From Oscillospiraceae bacterium (lineage in GTDB: Bacteria; Bacillota; Clostridia; Oscillospirales; Acutalibacteraceae): a stretch of DNA of 14,498 nt. The DNA lies in contig DNIP01000016.1 in assembly GCA_003499325.1 (NCBI GenBank), positions 1 through 14,498 of the forward strand, given 5' to 3'. Under the pieces are notes generated by a model. That model was not told where the DNA came from. It searched no databases and was given only the letters and a program-made list of their open reading frames with translations. This document shows positions 6,609 through 13,890 of this stretch, piece by piece (position 1 is the first letter of the stretch; each line of letters opens with the position of its first letter). The position numbers and the translations under genes were made by a program.

Positions 6609-7655
6609 ATGGTAAATGAAAGCCAATTGAAAAAGCAACTGAACAGCGGACAGATCAGTAATCTGTATCTTTGCTTTGGTGAAGAAAAGATGCTCGTCAA
6701 GCGCTGTGCACAGCTGATCGAAAACAAAATATCCGGCGGCGATCTCAACGAATTCAATTATCATGTGTTTGACAATAACGCTGATCTCGGTGATATTGCC
6801 GTCTGTGCCGATATGATCCCGTTTATGAGTGAGTGGAATATCCTGCGCATCAACGACATGGATATCGATAAGCTCACAAAAAGTGATTTTGACGCGCTGA
6901 TGACGATCATCAAGAACGCGTCGGGTCAGACGGTCATCATCATTGCTATGCCGACCTTGGAGATTACCTCCAAAACGGCGAAAAAGCAGTTCAAGCAGGT
7001 GATGAACCATATTGACAAGAACGGCGTTTGTATCGAGCTCGTCCACCGCACGGGGCTGATGCTCGAGCGTGATTTGTGCAAATGGGCAAAGGCAGGCGGA
7101 TGCTCCATGAGCGAGCTGACCGCTCATGCGCTGATTCAATACGCGGGCGAGGATCTGAACCGCCTGAACGCGGAGATGAAGAAGCTGACCGCCTATGCCG
7201 ACGGCGGCGAGATCACACCCGAGATGATCGAGCTGTTGGTGTCGAAAACTGCCGAGGCGAGTGTGTATGATCTCTTCGGATTAATCGTCGAGGGCAAGAT
7301 CGACAAGGCGCTGTCGGCGATTGACGCGCTGTTTTATCAGCAGGTCAGCGGCGTGTATATCGGTACGGTGCTGTCGGGCGCGTACCTCGACGCGTACCGC
7401 GCGCGGGTCGGCAGCGAGGCGGGCAAGCCCAATGCTGTCGTCGCACAGGATTTCGGCTACAACAAACGCGCATGGGTGCTGGATAAGCTCGGCAGACAGA
7501 TTCGCCGCGTCACGACAAACTCCCTCAGGCGCAGTATCGACGAGCTGCTCCGGGTGCAGACGCGCATGGTGACCGAGACGGTCGACGAACGCATGGAGAT
7601 CGAACGGCTGGTATGCAAGCTGGTGCTGATCGCGGAGGATCACTCCGATGAATAA
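6609..7655 (+). CDS. holA: DNA polymerase III, delta subunit (clamp loader)
   Basis: 348 residues, close to the B. subtilis and E. coli proteins. Delta opens the beta sliding clamp as part of the clamp-loader complex with delta' and tau/gamma in the replisome. The N-terminal NLYLCFGEEKMLVKR (18-32) matches the family pattern (Y.L.G.E..L), and the protein lacks a functional Walker A motif, as expected for delta. The middle has AGGCSMSELTAHALI and the typical ETTxxSVYDLFGLI-like segment (here EASVYDLFGLIVEGK). The start is three bases after the comEC stop, with its GAGGT ribosome binding site inside the end of comEC, so translation is probably coupled. A dispersed palindromic repeat begins three bases after its stop codon. 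Confidence 0.92.
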   Translation: MVNESQLKKQLNSGQISNLYLCFGEEKMLVKRCAQLIENKISGGDLNEFNYHVFDNNADLGDIAVCADMIPFMSEWNILRINDMDIDKLTKSDFDALMTIIKNASGQTVIIIAMPTLEITSKTAKKQFKQVMNHIDKNGVCIELVHRTGLMLERDLCKWAKAGGCSMSELTAHALIQYAGEDLNRLNAEMKKLTAYADGGEITPEMIELLVSKTAEASVYDLFGLIVEGKIDKALSAIDALFYQQVSGVYIGTVLSGAYLDAYRARVGSEAGKPNAVVAQDFGYNKRAWVLDKLGRQIRRVTTNSLRRSIDELLRVQTRMVTETVDERMEIERLVCKLVLIAEDHSDE

Positions 7656-7658
7656 TTA

Positions 7659-7703
7659 GGCTCCCTTTGGTAAAGGGAGCTGTCACCAGAGGTGACTGAG
7701 GGA
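7659..7703. repeat. Double-hairpin dispersed repeat between holA and the RNase M5-like gene
   Basis: Two perfect hairpins in tandem: GCTCCCTTT (7660-7668), loop GGT, AAAGGGAGC (7672-7680); then GTCACC (7682-7687), loop AGA, GGTGAC (7691-7696), followed by TGAGGGA. From memory this resembles a common non-coding repeat of gut Clostridia; I could not search to confirm. There is no T-run after either hairpin, so it is not a clear terminator. It fills nearly the whole gap and may have displaced the ribosome binding site of the next gene. Confidence 0.8.
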
Positions 7704-7737
7704 TTGCATGAATTGATTGAGCGAAAGCGAGAAACCC

Positions 7738-8367
7738 ATGAATCGAATTAAACTGAAAGAAACCGTGATCGTCGAAGGACGCTACGACAGGATCCGCCTC
7801 AGTGAGCTGATCGACAGCCCGATGATCGAGACGGGCGGTTTTCGGGTGTTCAAGGATAAGGAAAAGCAGCAGTTGATCCGCGCCGTCGCCCGGCGCAGAG
7901 GGATCCTTGTGATGACGGATGTGGATTCCGCAGGCTTTGTTATCCGCAACTTTCTGCGCGGTATCGTACCGCAGGAGCAGATCCTTCACGCCTATATCCC
8001 GACAGTGAAGGGCAAGGAAAAGCGTAAGCAGGAAGCGTCGAAGGAGGGACTCCTCGGGGTCGAGGGGATCGACCGTGAAGCGCTGATCGAATCCATCCGC
8101 AACAGCGGCGCACATATAGTTTCTGTAGGGGAGGGGCTTGCTCCTCCCGATTATACGGATACGGAAGCTAAAATTGTGCAGTCCGAAATCACCAAAACCG
8201 ATTTCTTCGATTACGGACTCTCGGGCTGTGCCAATGCCGCCGTACATAGACAAGAGGTGCTTACCTCCTTAGGTCTGCCGACCTATCTGAGCACCAACGC
8301 TATGATCTCCGCGCTCAACTGCCTGTTCACCAAGGATGAATTTGAGCAGTATCTTTCACAACTATAA
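7738..8367 (+). CDS. rnmV: RNase M5-like protein (TOPRIM plus DUF4093), with in-frame repeat insertion
   Basis: 209 residues from ATG 7738. RNase M5 trims 5S rRNA precursors. The TOPRIM domain shows VIVEGRYD (10-17, with E13 and D17) and TDVDSAG (60-66, with D61 and D63), the acidic residues expected to bind Mg2+; GLLGVEG (104-110) corresponds to the GIGVEH of B. subtilis RNase M5. The C-terminal part (about 150-209) fits DUF4093. B. subtilis RnmV has TDPDFPG instead of TDVDSAG and lies next to ksgA, so this could be a paralogue; the symbol is provisional. Residues about 128-138 (SVGEGLAPPDY) are encoded by a palindromic repeat (8124-8149) found twice more in the window; it lies in the linker between domains and keeps the frame. 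The ribosome binding site is weak; an in-frame TTG at 7717 is an alternative start, but upstream of it is a stop and no conserved residues are gained. Confidence 0.8.
   Translation: MNRIKLKETVIVEGRYDRIRLSELIDSPMIETGGFRVFKDKEKQQLIRAVARRRGILVMTDVDSAGFVIRNFLRGIVPQEQILHAYIPTVKGKEKRKQEASKEGLLGVEGIDREALIESIRNSGAHIVSVGEGLAPPDYTDTEAKIVQSEITKTDFFDYGLSGCANAAVHRQEVLTSLGLPTYLSTNAMISALNCLFTKDEFEQYLSQL
8124..8149 (+). repeat. Palindromic repeat, copy 1, inside a coding sequence
   Basis: Left arm GGGAGGGG (8129-8136), loop CTTG, right arm CTCCTCCC (8141-8148), with one G-T pair in the eight-pair stem. The same 26 bases occur unchanged at 11127-11152 and, split, at 13891-13905 plus 14000-14008. Here it is translated in frame within the RNase M5-like gene. 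Confidence 0.85.
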
Positions 8368-8368
8368 A

Positions 8369-8454
8369 TTGTCGTAACTAGGAGCGAAACGCGACGTGGC
8401 AATCCCAATCGCAGATAGATTTGTCATTGCGAGGAGCTTGCGACGTGGCAATCT
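8369..8454. repeat. Two diverged copies of a TGTCATTGCGAGG...GACGTGGCAATCT repeat
   Basis: Copy A is 8369-8405 (degenerate left half) and copy B 8422-8454. Both share GCGACGTGGCAATC exactly and AGGAGC in the middle, with ATTGC/GCAAT ends that make an imperfect hairpin in copy B. They fill the space between the RNase M5-like stop and the terminator. A short remnant of the same type (reverse orientation, TTGCAATGACA) may be present at 13871-13881. It resembles repeats I recall from gut Clostridia; no search was possible. Confidence 0.65.
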
Positions 8455-8472
8455 CAACTGAATATATAGAAT

Positions 8473-8499
8473 AAAGGCTGTTCACGATGAACAGCCTTT
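8473..8499. terminator. Strong hairpin terminator between convergent genes
   Basis: AAAGGCTGTTCA (8473-8484), loop CGA, TGAACAGCCTTT (8488-8499): a perfect 12-bp stem ending in A/T pairs on both sides. The stem ends in TTT on either strand, followed by a T-rich stretch on the plus strand (to about 8521) and an A/T-rich one on the minus strand. It lies between the RNase M5-like gene (plus) and yebC (minus), so it probably serves both directions. Confidence 0.8.
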
Positions 8500-8514
8500 C
8501 ATTATCCCGTTATT

Positions 8515-8540
8515 CATTTTTCAGTTTTCAGTCTTCAGTT
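8515..8540. repeat. Short near-tandem repeat of TTTCAGT / TTCAGT units
   Basis: Three spaced CAGT units (TTTTCAGTTTTCAGTC then TTCAGTT) directly after the yebC stop codon. Low-complexity, probably slippage-derived; no function is suggested. Confidence 0.4.
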
Positions 8541-8542
8541 CT

Positions 8543-9277
8543 TTACTCCGCGTCTTCCCAGTTGTGCCATACGTTCTGGATATCATCGTTATCCTCGAAC
8601 ATATCCAGCATCTTCTGCATCTGCACCTGCGTATCGGGATCGTCGATCTTGGTGTAGGTGGAGGGAACCTGCTCGATCTCGGCGGACGCGAATTCGTAGC
8701 CCTGCGCCTGCAGATCGTCACGAACCGCGCCGAAATCCTCGGGCTCGGTGTAAATGGTGAAGATATCCTCGTCCGCCTCAAAATCAGCGGCGCCCGCTTC
8801 CAGAGCGGCTTCCATAACGGTATCTTCATCCTTATCGAGATCCTCGCGCTCGATGATCAGCACGCCCTTTTTGGTGAACATAAAGCCGACGCAGCCGGGC
8901 GTACCCATGTTGCCGCCGAATTTATCAAAGTAATGTCTGACCTCGCCCGCGGTACGGTTGCGGTTGTCGGTCAGCGCTTCTACGATGACGGCAACGCCGC
9001 AGGGACCGTAGCCCTCGTAGGTGACAGCCTCATAGTCGGCGGTCTCGCCGCCCTGCGCCTTCTTGATGATACGGTCAATGTTGTCATTCGGTACGTTAGC
9101 CGCCTTCGCCTTGGCGATACAATCTCTGAGCTTGGAGTTGACGTTGGGGTCAGCGCTGCCGCCGTCGCGGATCGCTACCATCAGCTCTCTGCCGATCTTG
9201 GTGAATACCTTCGCGCGCGCAGCGTCATTCTTACCCTTTTTCTGTTTGATCGTGCTCCATTTATTATGTCCTGACAT
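8543..9277 (-). CDS. yebC: YebC/PmpR family protein (TACO1 homologue)
   Basis: 244 residues, complete, usual length. Long annotated as a transcriptional regulator; more recent work points to a ribosome-associated role helping translation through proline-rich stretches. The N-terminal [15 protein letters not shown] and the basic segment [17 protein letters not shown] (16-32) are the family signature, followed by [14 protein letters not shown] (61-74) and the block [19 protein letters not shown] (87-105) with [11 protein letters not shown] (108-118) and [15 protein letters not shown] (120-134). The C-terminal end is acidic. AAGGA lies about 10 bases before the ATG. It is a single-gene unit with its own promoter at 9313-9341 and the terminator at 8473-8499. 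Confidence 0.96.
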   Translation of the reverse strand: MSGHNKWSTIKQKKGKNDAARAKVFTKIGRELMVAIRDGGSADPNVNSKLRDCIAKAKAANVPNDNIDRIIKKAQGGETADYEAVTYEGYGPCGVAVIVEALTDNRNRTAGEVRHYFDKFGGNMGTPGCVGFMFTKKGVLIIEREDLDKDEDTVMEAALEAGAADFEADEDIFTIYTEPEDFGAVRDDLQAQGYEFASAEIEQVPSTYTKIDDPDTQVQMQKMLDMFEDNDDIQNVWHNWEDAE

Positions 9278-9312
9278 TGTTTATCATTCCTTTTCAGTAT
9301 TTTAACTGTATT

Positions 9313-9341
9313 AATATACCACACTTCTCCTGAATTGAAAA
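9313..9341 (-). promoter_or_regulatory. yebC: Sigma-A promoter for yebC
   Basis: Minus strand: -35-like TTTTCA (9341-9336), 17-base spacer, extended -10 TG-G-TATATT (TATATT at 9318-9313). Transcription would start near 9306, about 30 bases before the ATG. Confidence 0.6.
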
Positions 9342-9347
9342 TAATAG

Positions 9348-9361
9348 TTACAATTTTGTAA
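9348..9361. promoter_or_regulatory. Inverted repeat TTACAA-TT-TTGTAA between divergent promoters
   Basis: Perfect six-base arms with two central bases, placed just upstream of the yebC -35 and nine bases upstream of the yicC -35. Suitable place for a factor acting on both genes, but the site is short and A/T-rich. Confidence 0.35.
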
Positions 9362-9369
9362 TAAACTCC

Positions 9370-9398
9370 TTGTAGTTTTGTGCGGATAATGATAAAAT
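9370..9398 (+). promoter_or_regulatory. Sigma-A promoter for the yicC-remA-gmk cluster
   Basis: -35-like TTGTAG (9370-9375, only TTG well matched), 17-base spacer, extended -10 TG-A-TAAAAT (TAAAAT at 9393-9398). Transcription would start near 9405, which places the GGGGG ribosome binding site (9418-9422) and the ATG at 9430 inside the transcript. Confidence 0.6.
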
Positions 9399-9429
9399 AA
9401 CAGTGTATGTAAGAAAAGGGGGAATATGG

Positions 9430-10308
9430 ATGGTAATGTCGATGACCGGTTTCGGCAGGGCGGAGCTTTCTGTCGGGAACCGTGATATTATCGTTGAGAT
9501 GAAAAGCGTGAACCATCGGTATTTTGAGTTCTCATGCAGGACGAGCCGCGGTTACAGCTTTTTGGAGGATAAACTCAAGAAGTATGTCGGCGAGAGGATC
9601 AGCCGCGGTAAGGTAGATATGTATGTATCCGTGACCGATAACGACGATTCTTCCGTTGAGGTAGAGCTGAATAAGCCGCTCGCGTCGGGCTATATCAATG
9701 CGATGAAAACGCTGGCGGATGAATACGGGATCACGAATGACACTTCCGTGTCCGTGCTGTCCCGCTTCAATGATATTTTTCAGATCACCAGGCCGCCTGC
9801 TGATGAAGACGCGGTGTTCGCCGACGTCAAGGTCGCGGTTGACGCGGCGCTGGATCGGTTCCTCTCCATGCGTCAGGCAGAGGGCGAGAAGCTCAAGGAG
9901 GATATCTTAGGCCGCGCCGAGAAGATCATCGGCATCGTCGGCGAGATCGAGGAGCGTTCTCCGCAGACCGTGCAGGAGTATCGCGACAGGCTGTACGCAA
10001 AGCTCAGCGAGGTCTTGCAGAGCACCAACATTGATGAGCAACGCATCTTGACCGAGGCGGCGATCTTTGCCGATAAGGTCGCGGTGGATGAAGAGACCGT
10101 CCGCCTGCGCTCGCATTTTGACCAGATGAAGCAGTTCTTAGAGTCCGGCGAACCTGTCGGCAGAAAGCTCGACTTCATCGTACAGGAGATGAACCGCGAG
10201 GCGAACACCATCGGCTCCAAGGTGAACGATTCTGTACTTGCGCATAAGGTGGTCGATATCAAGGGTGAGATCGAGAAGATCCGCGAACAGGTTCAGAATA
10301 TCGAATAA
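9430..10308 (+). CDS. yicC: YicC family endoribonuclease
   Basis: 292 residues, close to E. coli YicC (287). YicC proteins are Mn2+-dependent endoribonucleases; the E. coli protein takes part in RNA turnover. The opening SMTGFGRAE (4-12) is the family hallmark; VEMKSVNHRYFE (22-33), MRQAEGEKLKED (147-158), RLRSHFDQM (225-233), GRKLDFIVQEMNRE (244-257) and IKGEIEKIREQVQN (277-290) match the conserved N- and C-terminal (DUF1732) regions. Start chosen at ATG 9430 because AGGGGG lies seven bases upstream; an earlier in-frame ATG at 9403 lies in front of the predicted transcription start. First gene of a six-gene plus-strand cluster. Confidence 0.94.
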   Translation: MVMSMTGFGRAELSVGNRDIIVEMKSVNHRYFEFSCRTSRGYSFLEDKLKKYVGERISRGKVDMYVSVTDNDDSSVEVELNKPLASGYINAMKTLADEYGITNDTSVSVLSRFNDIFQITRPPADEDAVFADVKVAVDAALDRFLSMRQAEGEKLKEDILGRAEKIIGIVGEIEERSPQTVQEYRDRLYAKLSEVLQSTNIDEQRILTEAAIFADKVAVDEETVRLRSHFDQMKQFLESGEPVGRKLDFIVQEMNREANTIGSKVNDSVLAHKVVDIKGEIEKIREQVQNIE

Positions 10309-10319
10309 GGATTGAGAAT

Positions 10320-10565
10320 ATGAGATTTGTGAATATCGGCTTCGGCAACGTGGTGAATATCAGCAAGATCGTGTCCGTTGTCAGCCCCGAATCCGCGCCC
10401 ATCAAGCGTATCGTGCAGATGAGCAAGGCGGCTTCCACGCTGATCGACGCGACCTTCGGCAGAAAGTGCAAGGCTGTCATCATCACTGACAGCGAATATA
10501 TCGTTCTGTCGGCGCTGACCACTGAGACGATCGCCGCGAGAATGGAGGATGCGAATGAAGAATAA
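10320..10565 (+). CDS. remA: RemA family regulator (DUF370)
   Basis: 81 residues, slightly shorter than B. subtilis RemA (89). In B. subtilis RemA is a DNA-binding protein that forms rings and activates biofilm matrix and osmoprotection genes. NIGFGNVVN (5-13), VSPESAPIKRIV (21-32) and LIDATFGRKCKAVIITD (41-57) match the family closely. It starts 11 bases after yicC and overlaps gmk by 11 bases in another frame. The yicC-remA-gmk-rpoZ order is typical of Bacillota. The target genes in this organism are unknown. Confidence 0.93.
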   Translation: MRFVNIGFGNVVNISKIVSVVSPESAPIKRIVQMSKAASTLIDATFGRKCKAVIITDSEYIVLSALTTETIAARMEDANEE

Positions 10566-11118
10566 AGGCCTGTTGATCGTCTATACCGGCGCCTCGGGCG
10601 TCGGCAAGGGCACGATCATGAAAATGCTGCTCGAGAGGAATCCCAACCTTCGCCTGTCGGTTTCCGCGACAACGAGAAAGCCGCGCGAGGGGGAAGAGGA
10701 CGGCAGAGAATACTACTTTGTCAGCCATGAGCGTTTTAATCAGATGATCGCCGAAAACGGATTTTTGGAGCATGCCGAGTATGTCGGCAACCAATACGGC
10801 ACGCCGAAGGAGCCTGTGTTCCGCATGCTGGACGAGGGACTCGACGTGATCCTCGAGATCGAGGTCAAGGGCTTTTTGCAGATCAAGAAGGCTTGCCCCG
10901 AATGCGTGACCATCTTCATCGCGCCGCCGTCCTTTGAAGAATTGCAGCTAAGACTGCGCGGCAGAGGCACGGAGTCCGAGGAGGTCATCGCCGAACGGCT
11001 CAAAACTGCCGAGGAAGAATTGAAAAGTCAAAGTCTGTTCGACTATGTCGTCATCAATGACGATCTGAACAGAGCGGTGGATGAGGTACTGTCCATCATC
11101 GCCGATAATAAACAATAA
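10555..11118 (+). CDS. gmk: Guanylate kinase
   Basis: 187 residues. Phosphorylates GMP to GDP with ATP in the cytosol, feeding GTP and dGTP synthesis. The P-loop is GASGVGKGT (12-20). GMP-binding features are S36-A-T-T-R41, R51-E-Y-Y54 and E73-Y76 in EHAEYVGNQYGTP. EIEVKG (101-106) replaces the usual IDVQG, with Asp to Glu and Gln to Lys; Glu is common in Clostridia, Lys less so. Start set at ATG 10555: GGAGG (10544-10548) is six bases upstream, whereas the in-frame ATG at 10549 directly abuts it. It overlaps the remA end by 11 bases, suggesting coupled translation. A palindromic repeat follows nine bases after its stop. Confidence 0.96.
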   Translation: MKNKGLLIVYTGASGVGKGTIMKMLLERNPNLRLSVSATTRKPREGEEDGREYYFVSHERFNQMIAENGFLEHAEYVGNQYGTPKEPVFRMLDEGLDVILEIEVKGFLQIKKACPECVTIFIAPPSFEELQLRLRGRGTESEEVIAERLKTAEEELKSQSLFDYVVINDDLNRAVDEVLSIIADNKQ

Positions 11119-11126
11119 CCTATAAT

Positions 11127-11152
11127 TGTAGGGGAGGGGCTTGCTCCTCCCG
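11127..11152 (+). repeat. Palindromic repeat, copy 2, between gmk and rpoZ
   Basis: Identical over 26 bases to the copy at 8124-8149. Stem GGGAGGGG (11132-11139) / CTCCTCCC (11144-11151), loop CTTG. No T-run follows, so it is not a standard terminator, though a stem this stable in a transcript could affect RNA decay between gmk and rpoZ. Confidence 0.85.
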
Positions 11153-11211
11153 CAATACAGGGTTTGAGTTGTACTCACTCCGTGTATTAAATAACATAAA
11201 GGAGTATTATT

Positions 11212-11415
11212 ATGAAAAGAGCGTCTTTAGATGATATGCTGAGCGGCAAGGAGAGCCGTTACGCACTGGTAATCGGCGTGGCAAAGCGCGCCAGAGAGAT
11301 CGCCGACGGATTCAAGGAGGAGGGCATCATCACCGATGAAAAGCCTGTTCTTCTCGCAATCGAAGATTTCAAGAATCACAAATACAATATCCTTGAAGAG
11401 GATGACGAGGACTGA
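11212..11415 (+). CDS. rpoZ: DNA-directed RNA polymerase omega subunit
   Basis: 67 residues, usual for the Bacillota omega subunit, which helps fold and stabilise the beta' subunit. SRYALVIGVAKRAREIA (15-31) and KPVLLAIEDF (44-53) match the omega pattern, and the tail is acidic. AAAGGAG (11198-11204) lies seven bases before the ATG. A weak promoter-like pair (TTGAGT 11164-11169, spacer 17, TTAAAT) lies upstream, after the palindromic repeat. The stop overlaps the priA start (TGATG). In many Clostridia coaBC lies between rpoZ and priA; it is absent here. Confidence 0.93.
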   Translation: MKRASLDDMLSGKESRYALVIGVAKRAREIADGFKEEGIITDEKPVLLAIEDFKNHKYNILEEDDED

Positions 11416-13850
11416 TGACCGATAAGATCGCTTATGTCGCGGTGGAAAACGCCTTGCTGCATTTTGACAACGCGTTCAGCTACCGTATTCCCGAGGGGAT
11501 GCCCGTACAGGCGGGATGCCGTGTGGCGGTACCCTTCGGCAGAGGCGACAGTAAGCGTCAGGGGATCGTTCTCGGACTTGGTGAAGAAGAAGCCGACGAG
11601 CTGAAAACGGTGTCCGAGCTGTTGGACGACGAGCCTGTCTTGAATGATGAAATGCGCAAAATGTGCGGCTTCATCAAAAGTCATTGCTTTTGCACCTATT
11701 ATGACGCTGTTAAGGCGATGCTGCCGGCGGGTATCAACTACCGTCTGTCGATCGAATATTCCGTTCGAGCCGATCTGGGCGACCGCTTCTATGATCTGAC
11801 GGATGAATACCGCAGGATCGTCACGATTATTCGTTCAAAGAATAATAAAGTCGAAAAGCATCATCTGTTGCAGGAGCTCGGCTATGCCGATTCCTCCGTA
11901 CTGGATCAGATGGAAGCAGAGGGGATCCTGTGCAAAAATGACGCGGCATTGCGCCGTATCGGTGACAAAACGATCAAGATGATCCGCCTGAGCGACGACG
12001 CTGAGACCCTCTTGCAGGGGATGAAGCTCAGCGCAAAGCAGGAGAGCGTCATCGATTTGCTCTCTACCGTCGGCTCCGCCTCCGTCAAAGAGGTCTGCTA
12101 TTATACCGGCGTCACGACCTCCGTTCCCGATACGCTGGTGCGCAAGCATATCGCCGTTTATTATGACGACGAGGTGTTCCGCGTGCCGCAATCCGCTGTG
12201 TCCGACAAGCGTGAGATCACCTTGACCGAGGAACAGCAGAGGGCGTTTGACGAGCTAAGCGCACTGTATCAGTCGGACAAGCCCGAGGTATCGCTCTTGT
12301 ACGGTATCACAGGCTCGGGAAAGACCTCGGTGTTCTTCAAGCTGATTGAACAGGCGGCAAGCGACGGCAAGGACGTCATCGTCATGGTGCCCGAGATCGC
12401 GCTGACACCGCAGATGATCGCGATGTTCCGCGCTCATTTCGGCGACAAGGTCGCGGTATTCCACAGCGCGCTGTCGCTGGGCGAGCGATTGGACGAGTAT
12501 AAGCGCGTCAGCCGCGGGATCGCGAAGATCGCCGTCGGTACGCGCTCCGCGATATTCGCGCCGTTTCAAAACCTCGGTCTGATCATCATGGACGAGGAAC
12601 AGGAGCATACCTATAAATCCGAGTCAAAGCCCCGCTTCAATACAAAGGAACTGGCGAAATTCCGCTGTTCTTATCATAAAGCGCTGTTGTTGTTTTCATC
12701 TGCGACCCCGAGCGTAGAAACCTACTACTATGCCAACACGGGCAGATATCATAAGCATGTGCTGACTAAGCGTTACGGCACGGCGACCCTGCCCGACGTC
12801 GTGATCGCGGATATGAACGAGGAGATCGAGGTCGGCAACACGGGAGTGTTCTCTAATATTCTTTTGCAGAATATTAAGGAGAATCTCGACAACGGCAAGC
12901 AGAGTATTCTGCTCTTGAATCGCCGCGGGTACAATTCCTATGTCACCTGTAACTCCTGCCGTGAACCGCTGACCTGCCCCAACTGCTCGATCTCGCTGAC
13001 CTACCACAGCGCCAACAACCGCATGATGTGTCACTACTGCGGCTATTCCGTGCCGTACAGGACGGAATGTCCCACCTGTCACAGCCACAGTTTGCGGCTT
13101 CGAGGGACGGGCACCCAGCGTGCCGAGGTCGAGATCGCTGAGATCTTCCCGCAGGCGCGGATCCTCAGGATGGATACCGACACCACGATGACGCGGTCAT
13201 CCCATGAAAAGAAGCTGACTGCCTTCGCCAACGGCGAGTATGATATTCTCGTCGGTACGCAGATGGTGGCAAAGGGGTTGGATTTTCCCAACGTCACCTT
13301 GGTTGGCGTACTCAATGCCGATCATATGCTGTATCTCGACGATTACCGCAGTTATGAGAATACCTTCTCACTGCTCACACAGGTCGTCGGACGTTCGGGA
13401 CGCGGTAAGGATAAGGGCAGAGCGATCATCCAGACCTACACCCCCGAGAATCCGATCATCGCGCTGGCGGCTCAGCAGGATTACGATGCGTTCTACAATG
13501 CGGAGATCGGCATCCGCAAGGCGATGCTGTACCCGCCGTTCGCGAGTATCTGCATGGTCGGTTTCGTCGGTGAAAACGCAAAGCTGACCGAAAGCGCCGC
13601 TTTTGCGTTCACCAAGCAAATGACGTCATTATTGCAGACAGATTACACCGATATCCCGCTCAGGGTGTTAGGCCCTTCACAGGCGGCGGTATTCAAGGTG
13701 AGTAATAAATACCGATTCAAATTAATCTTAAAATGCCGTAACGACAGCCGTTTTCGCGAGATGCTCGCGCGTATGCTCGTGCAGTTTGCATCCAATCGCG
13801 AATTTGGAAATGTGACGGTGTACGCGGATATGGATCCGCTGAATTTATGA
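11415..13850 (+). CDS. priA: Primosomal replication restart helicase PriA
   Basis: 811 residues, close to B. subtilis PriA (805). A 3'-5' DNA helicase that recognises stalled forks and reloads the replicative helicase. N-terminal fork-binding region: FSYRIPEG (21-28) and GCRVAVPFGRG (34-44). Helicase: Walker A GITGSGKT (297-304), EIALTPQM (327-334), Walker B MDEEQEHTYK (392-401; the common form is DEEH), SSATPSVE (428-435), VGTQMVAKGLDFP (613-625) and QVVGRSGRG (656-664). Between them eight cysteines (512, 515, 521, 524, 539, 542, 552, 555) form the two zinc sites typical of PriA. Its ATG overlaps the rpoZ stop by one base, so translation is coupled. No terminator is seen before def. Confidence 0.96.
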   Translation: MTDKIAYVAVENALLHFDNAFSYRIPEGMPVQAGCRVAVPFGRGDSKRQGIVLGLGEEEADELKTVSELLDDEPVLNDEMRKMCGFIKSHCFCTYYDAVKAMLPAGINYRLSIEYSVRADLGDRFYDLTDEYRRIVTIIRSKNNKVEKHHLLQELGYADSSVLDQMEAEGILCKNDAALRRIGDKTIKMIRLSDDAETLLQGMKLSAKQESVIDLLSTVGSASVKEVCYYTGVTTSVPDTLVRKHIAVYYDDEVFRVPQSAVSDKREITLTEEQQRAFDELSALYQSDKPEVSLLYGITGSGKTSVFFKLIEQAASDGKDVIVMVPEIALTPQMIAMFRAHFGDKVAVFHSALSLGERLDEYKRVSRGIAKIAVGTRSAIFAPFQNLGLIIMDEEQEHTYKSESKPRFNTKELAKFRCSYHKALLLFSSATPSVETYYYANTGRYHKHVLTKRYGTATLPDVVIADMNEEIEVGNTGVFSNILLQNIKENLDNGKQSILLLNRRGYNSYVTCNSCREPLTCPNCSISLTYHSANNRMMCHYCGYSVPYRTECPTCHSHSLRLRGTGTQRAEVEIAEIFPQARILRMDTDTTMTRSSHEKKLTAFANGEYDILVGTQMVAKGLDFPNVTLVGVLNADHMLYLDDYRSYENTFSLLTQVVGRSGRGKDKGRAIIQTYTPENPIIALAAQQDYDAFYNAEIGIRKAMLYPPFASICMVGFVGENAKLTESAAFAFTKQMTSLLQTDYTDIPLRVLGPSQAAVFKVSNKYRFKLILKCRNDSRFREMLARMLVQFASNREFGNVTVYADMDPLNL

Positions 13851-13890
13851 TTGCATGGTTTTTCGGAACATTGCAATGACACAGAAATTA

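Noticed and set aside
6447..7139. Minus-strand open frame (230 codons) opposite the comEC end and holA
   Set aside because: No motifs or promoter; holA and comEC on the plus strand explain the region.
7659..8454. CRISPR array or CRISPR-like repeats
   Set aside because: The repeats belong to different families, are not evenly spaced, and no cas genes are present.
8564..9274. Plus-strand open frame (236 codons) opposite yebC
   Set aside because: It mirrors yebC codon for codon, has no ribosome binding site and no family motifs, while the minus strand encodes a textbook YebC.
9403..9429. Upstream in-frame ATG adding nine residues to YicC
   Set aside because: It lies at or before the predicted transcription start and lacks a ribosome binding site; ATG 9430 has AGGGGG at seven bases.
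10549..10554. ATG two codons upstream for guanylate kinase
   Set aside because: It directly abuts the GGAGG site, leaving no spacing; ATG 10555 has the correct six bases.
11127..11152. Intrinsic terminator after gmk
   Set aside because: The stem is strong but no T-run follows, and identical copies occur inside a coding sequence; it is a dispersed repeat.
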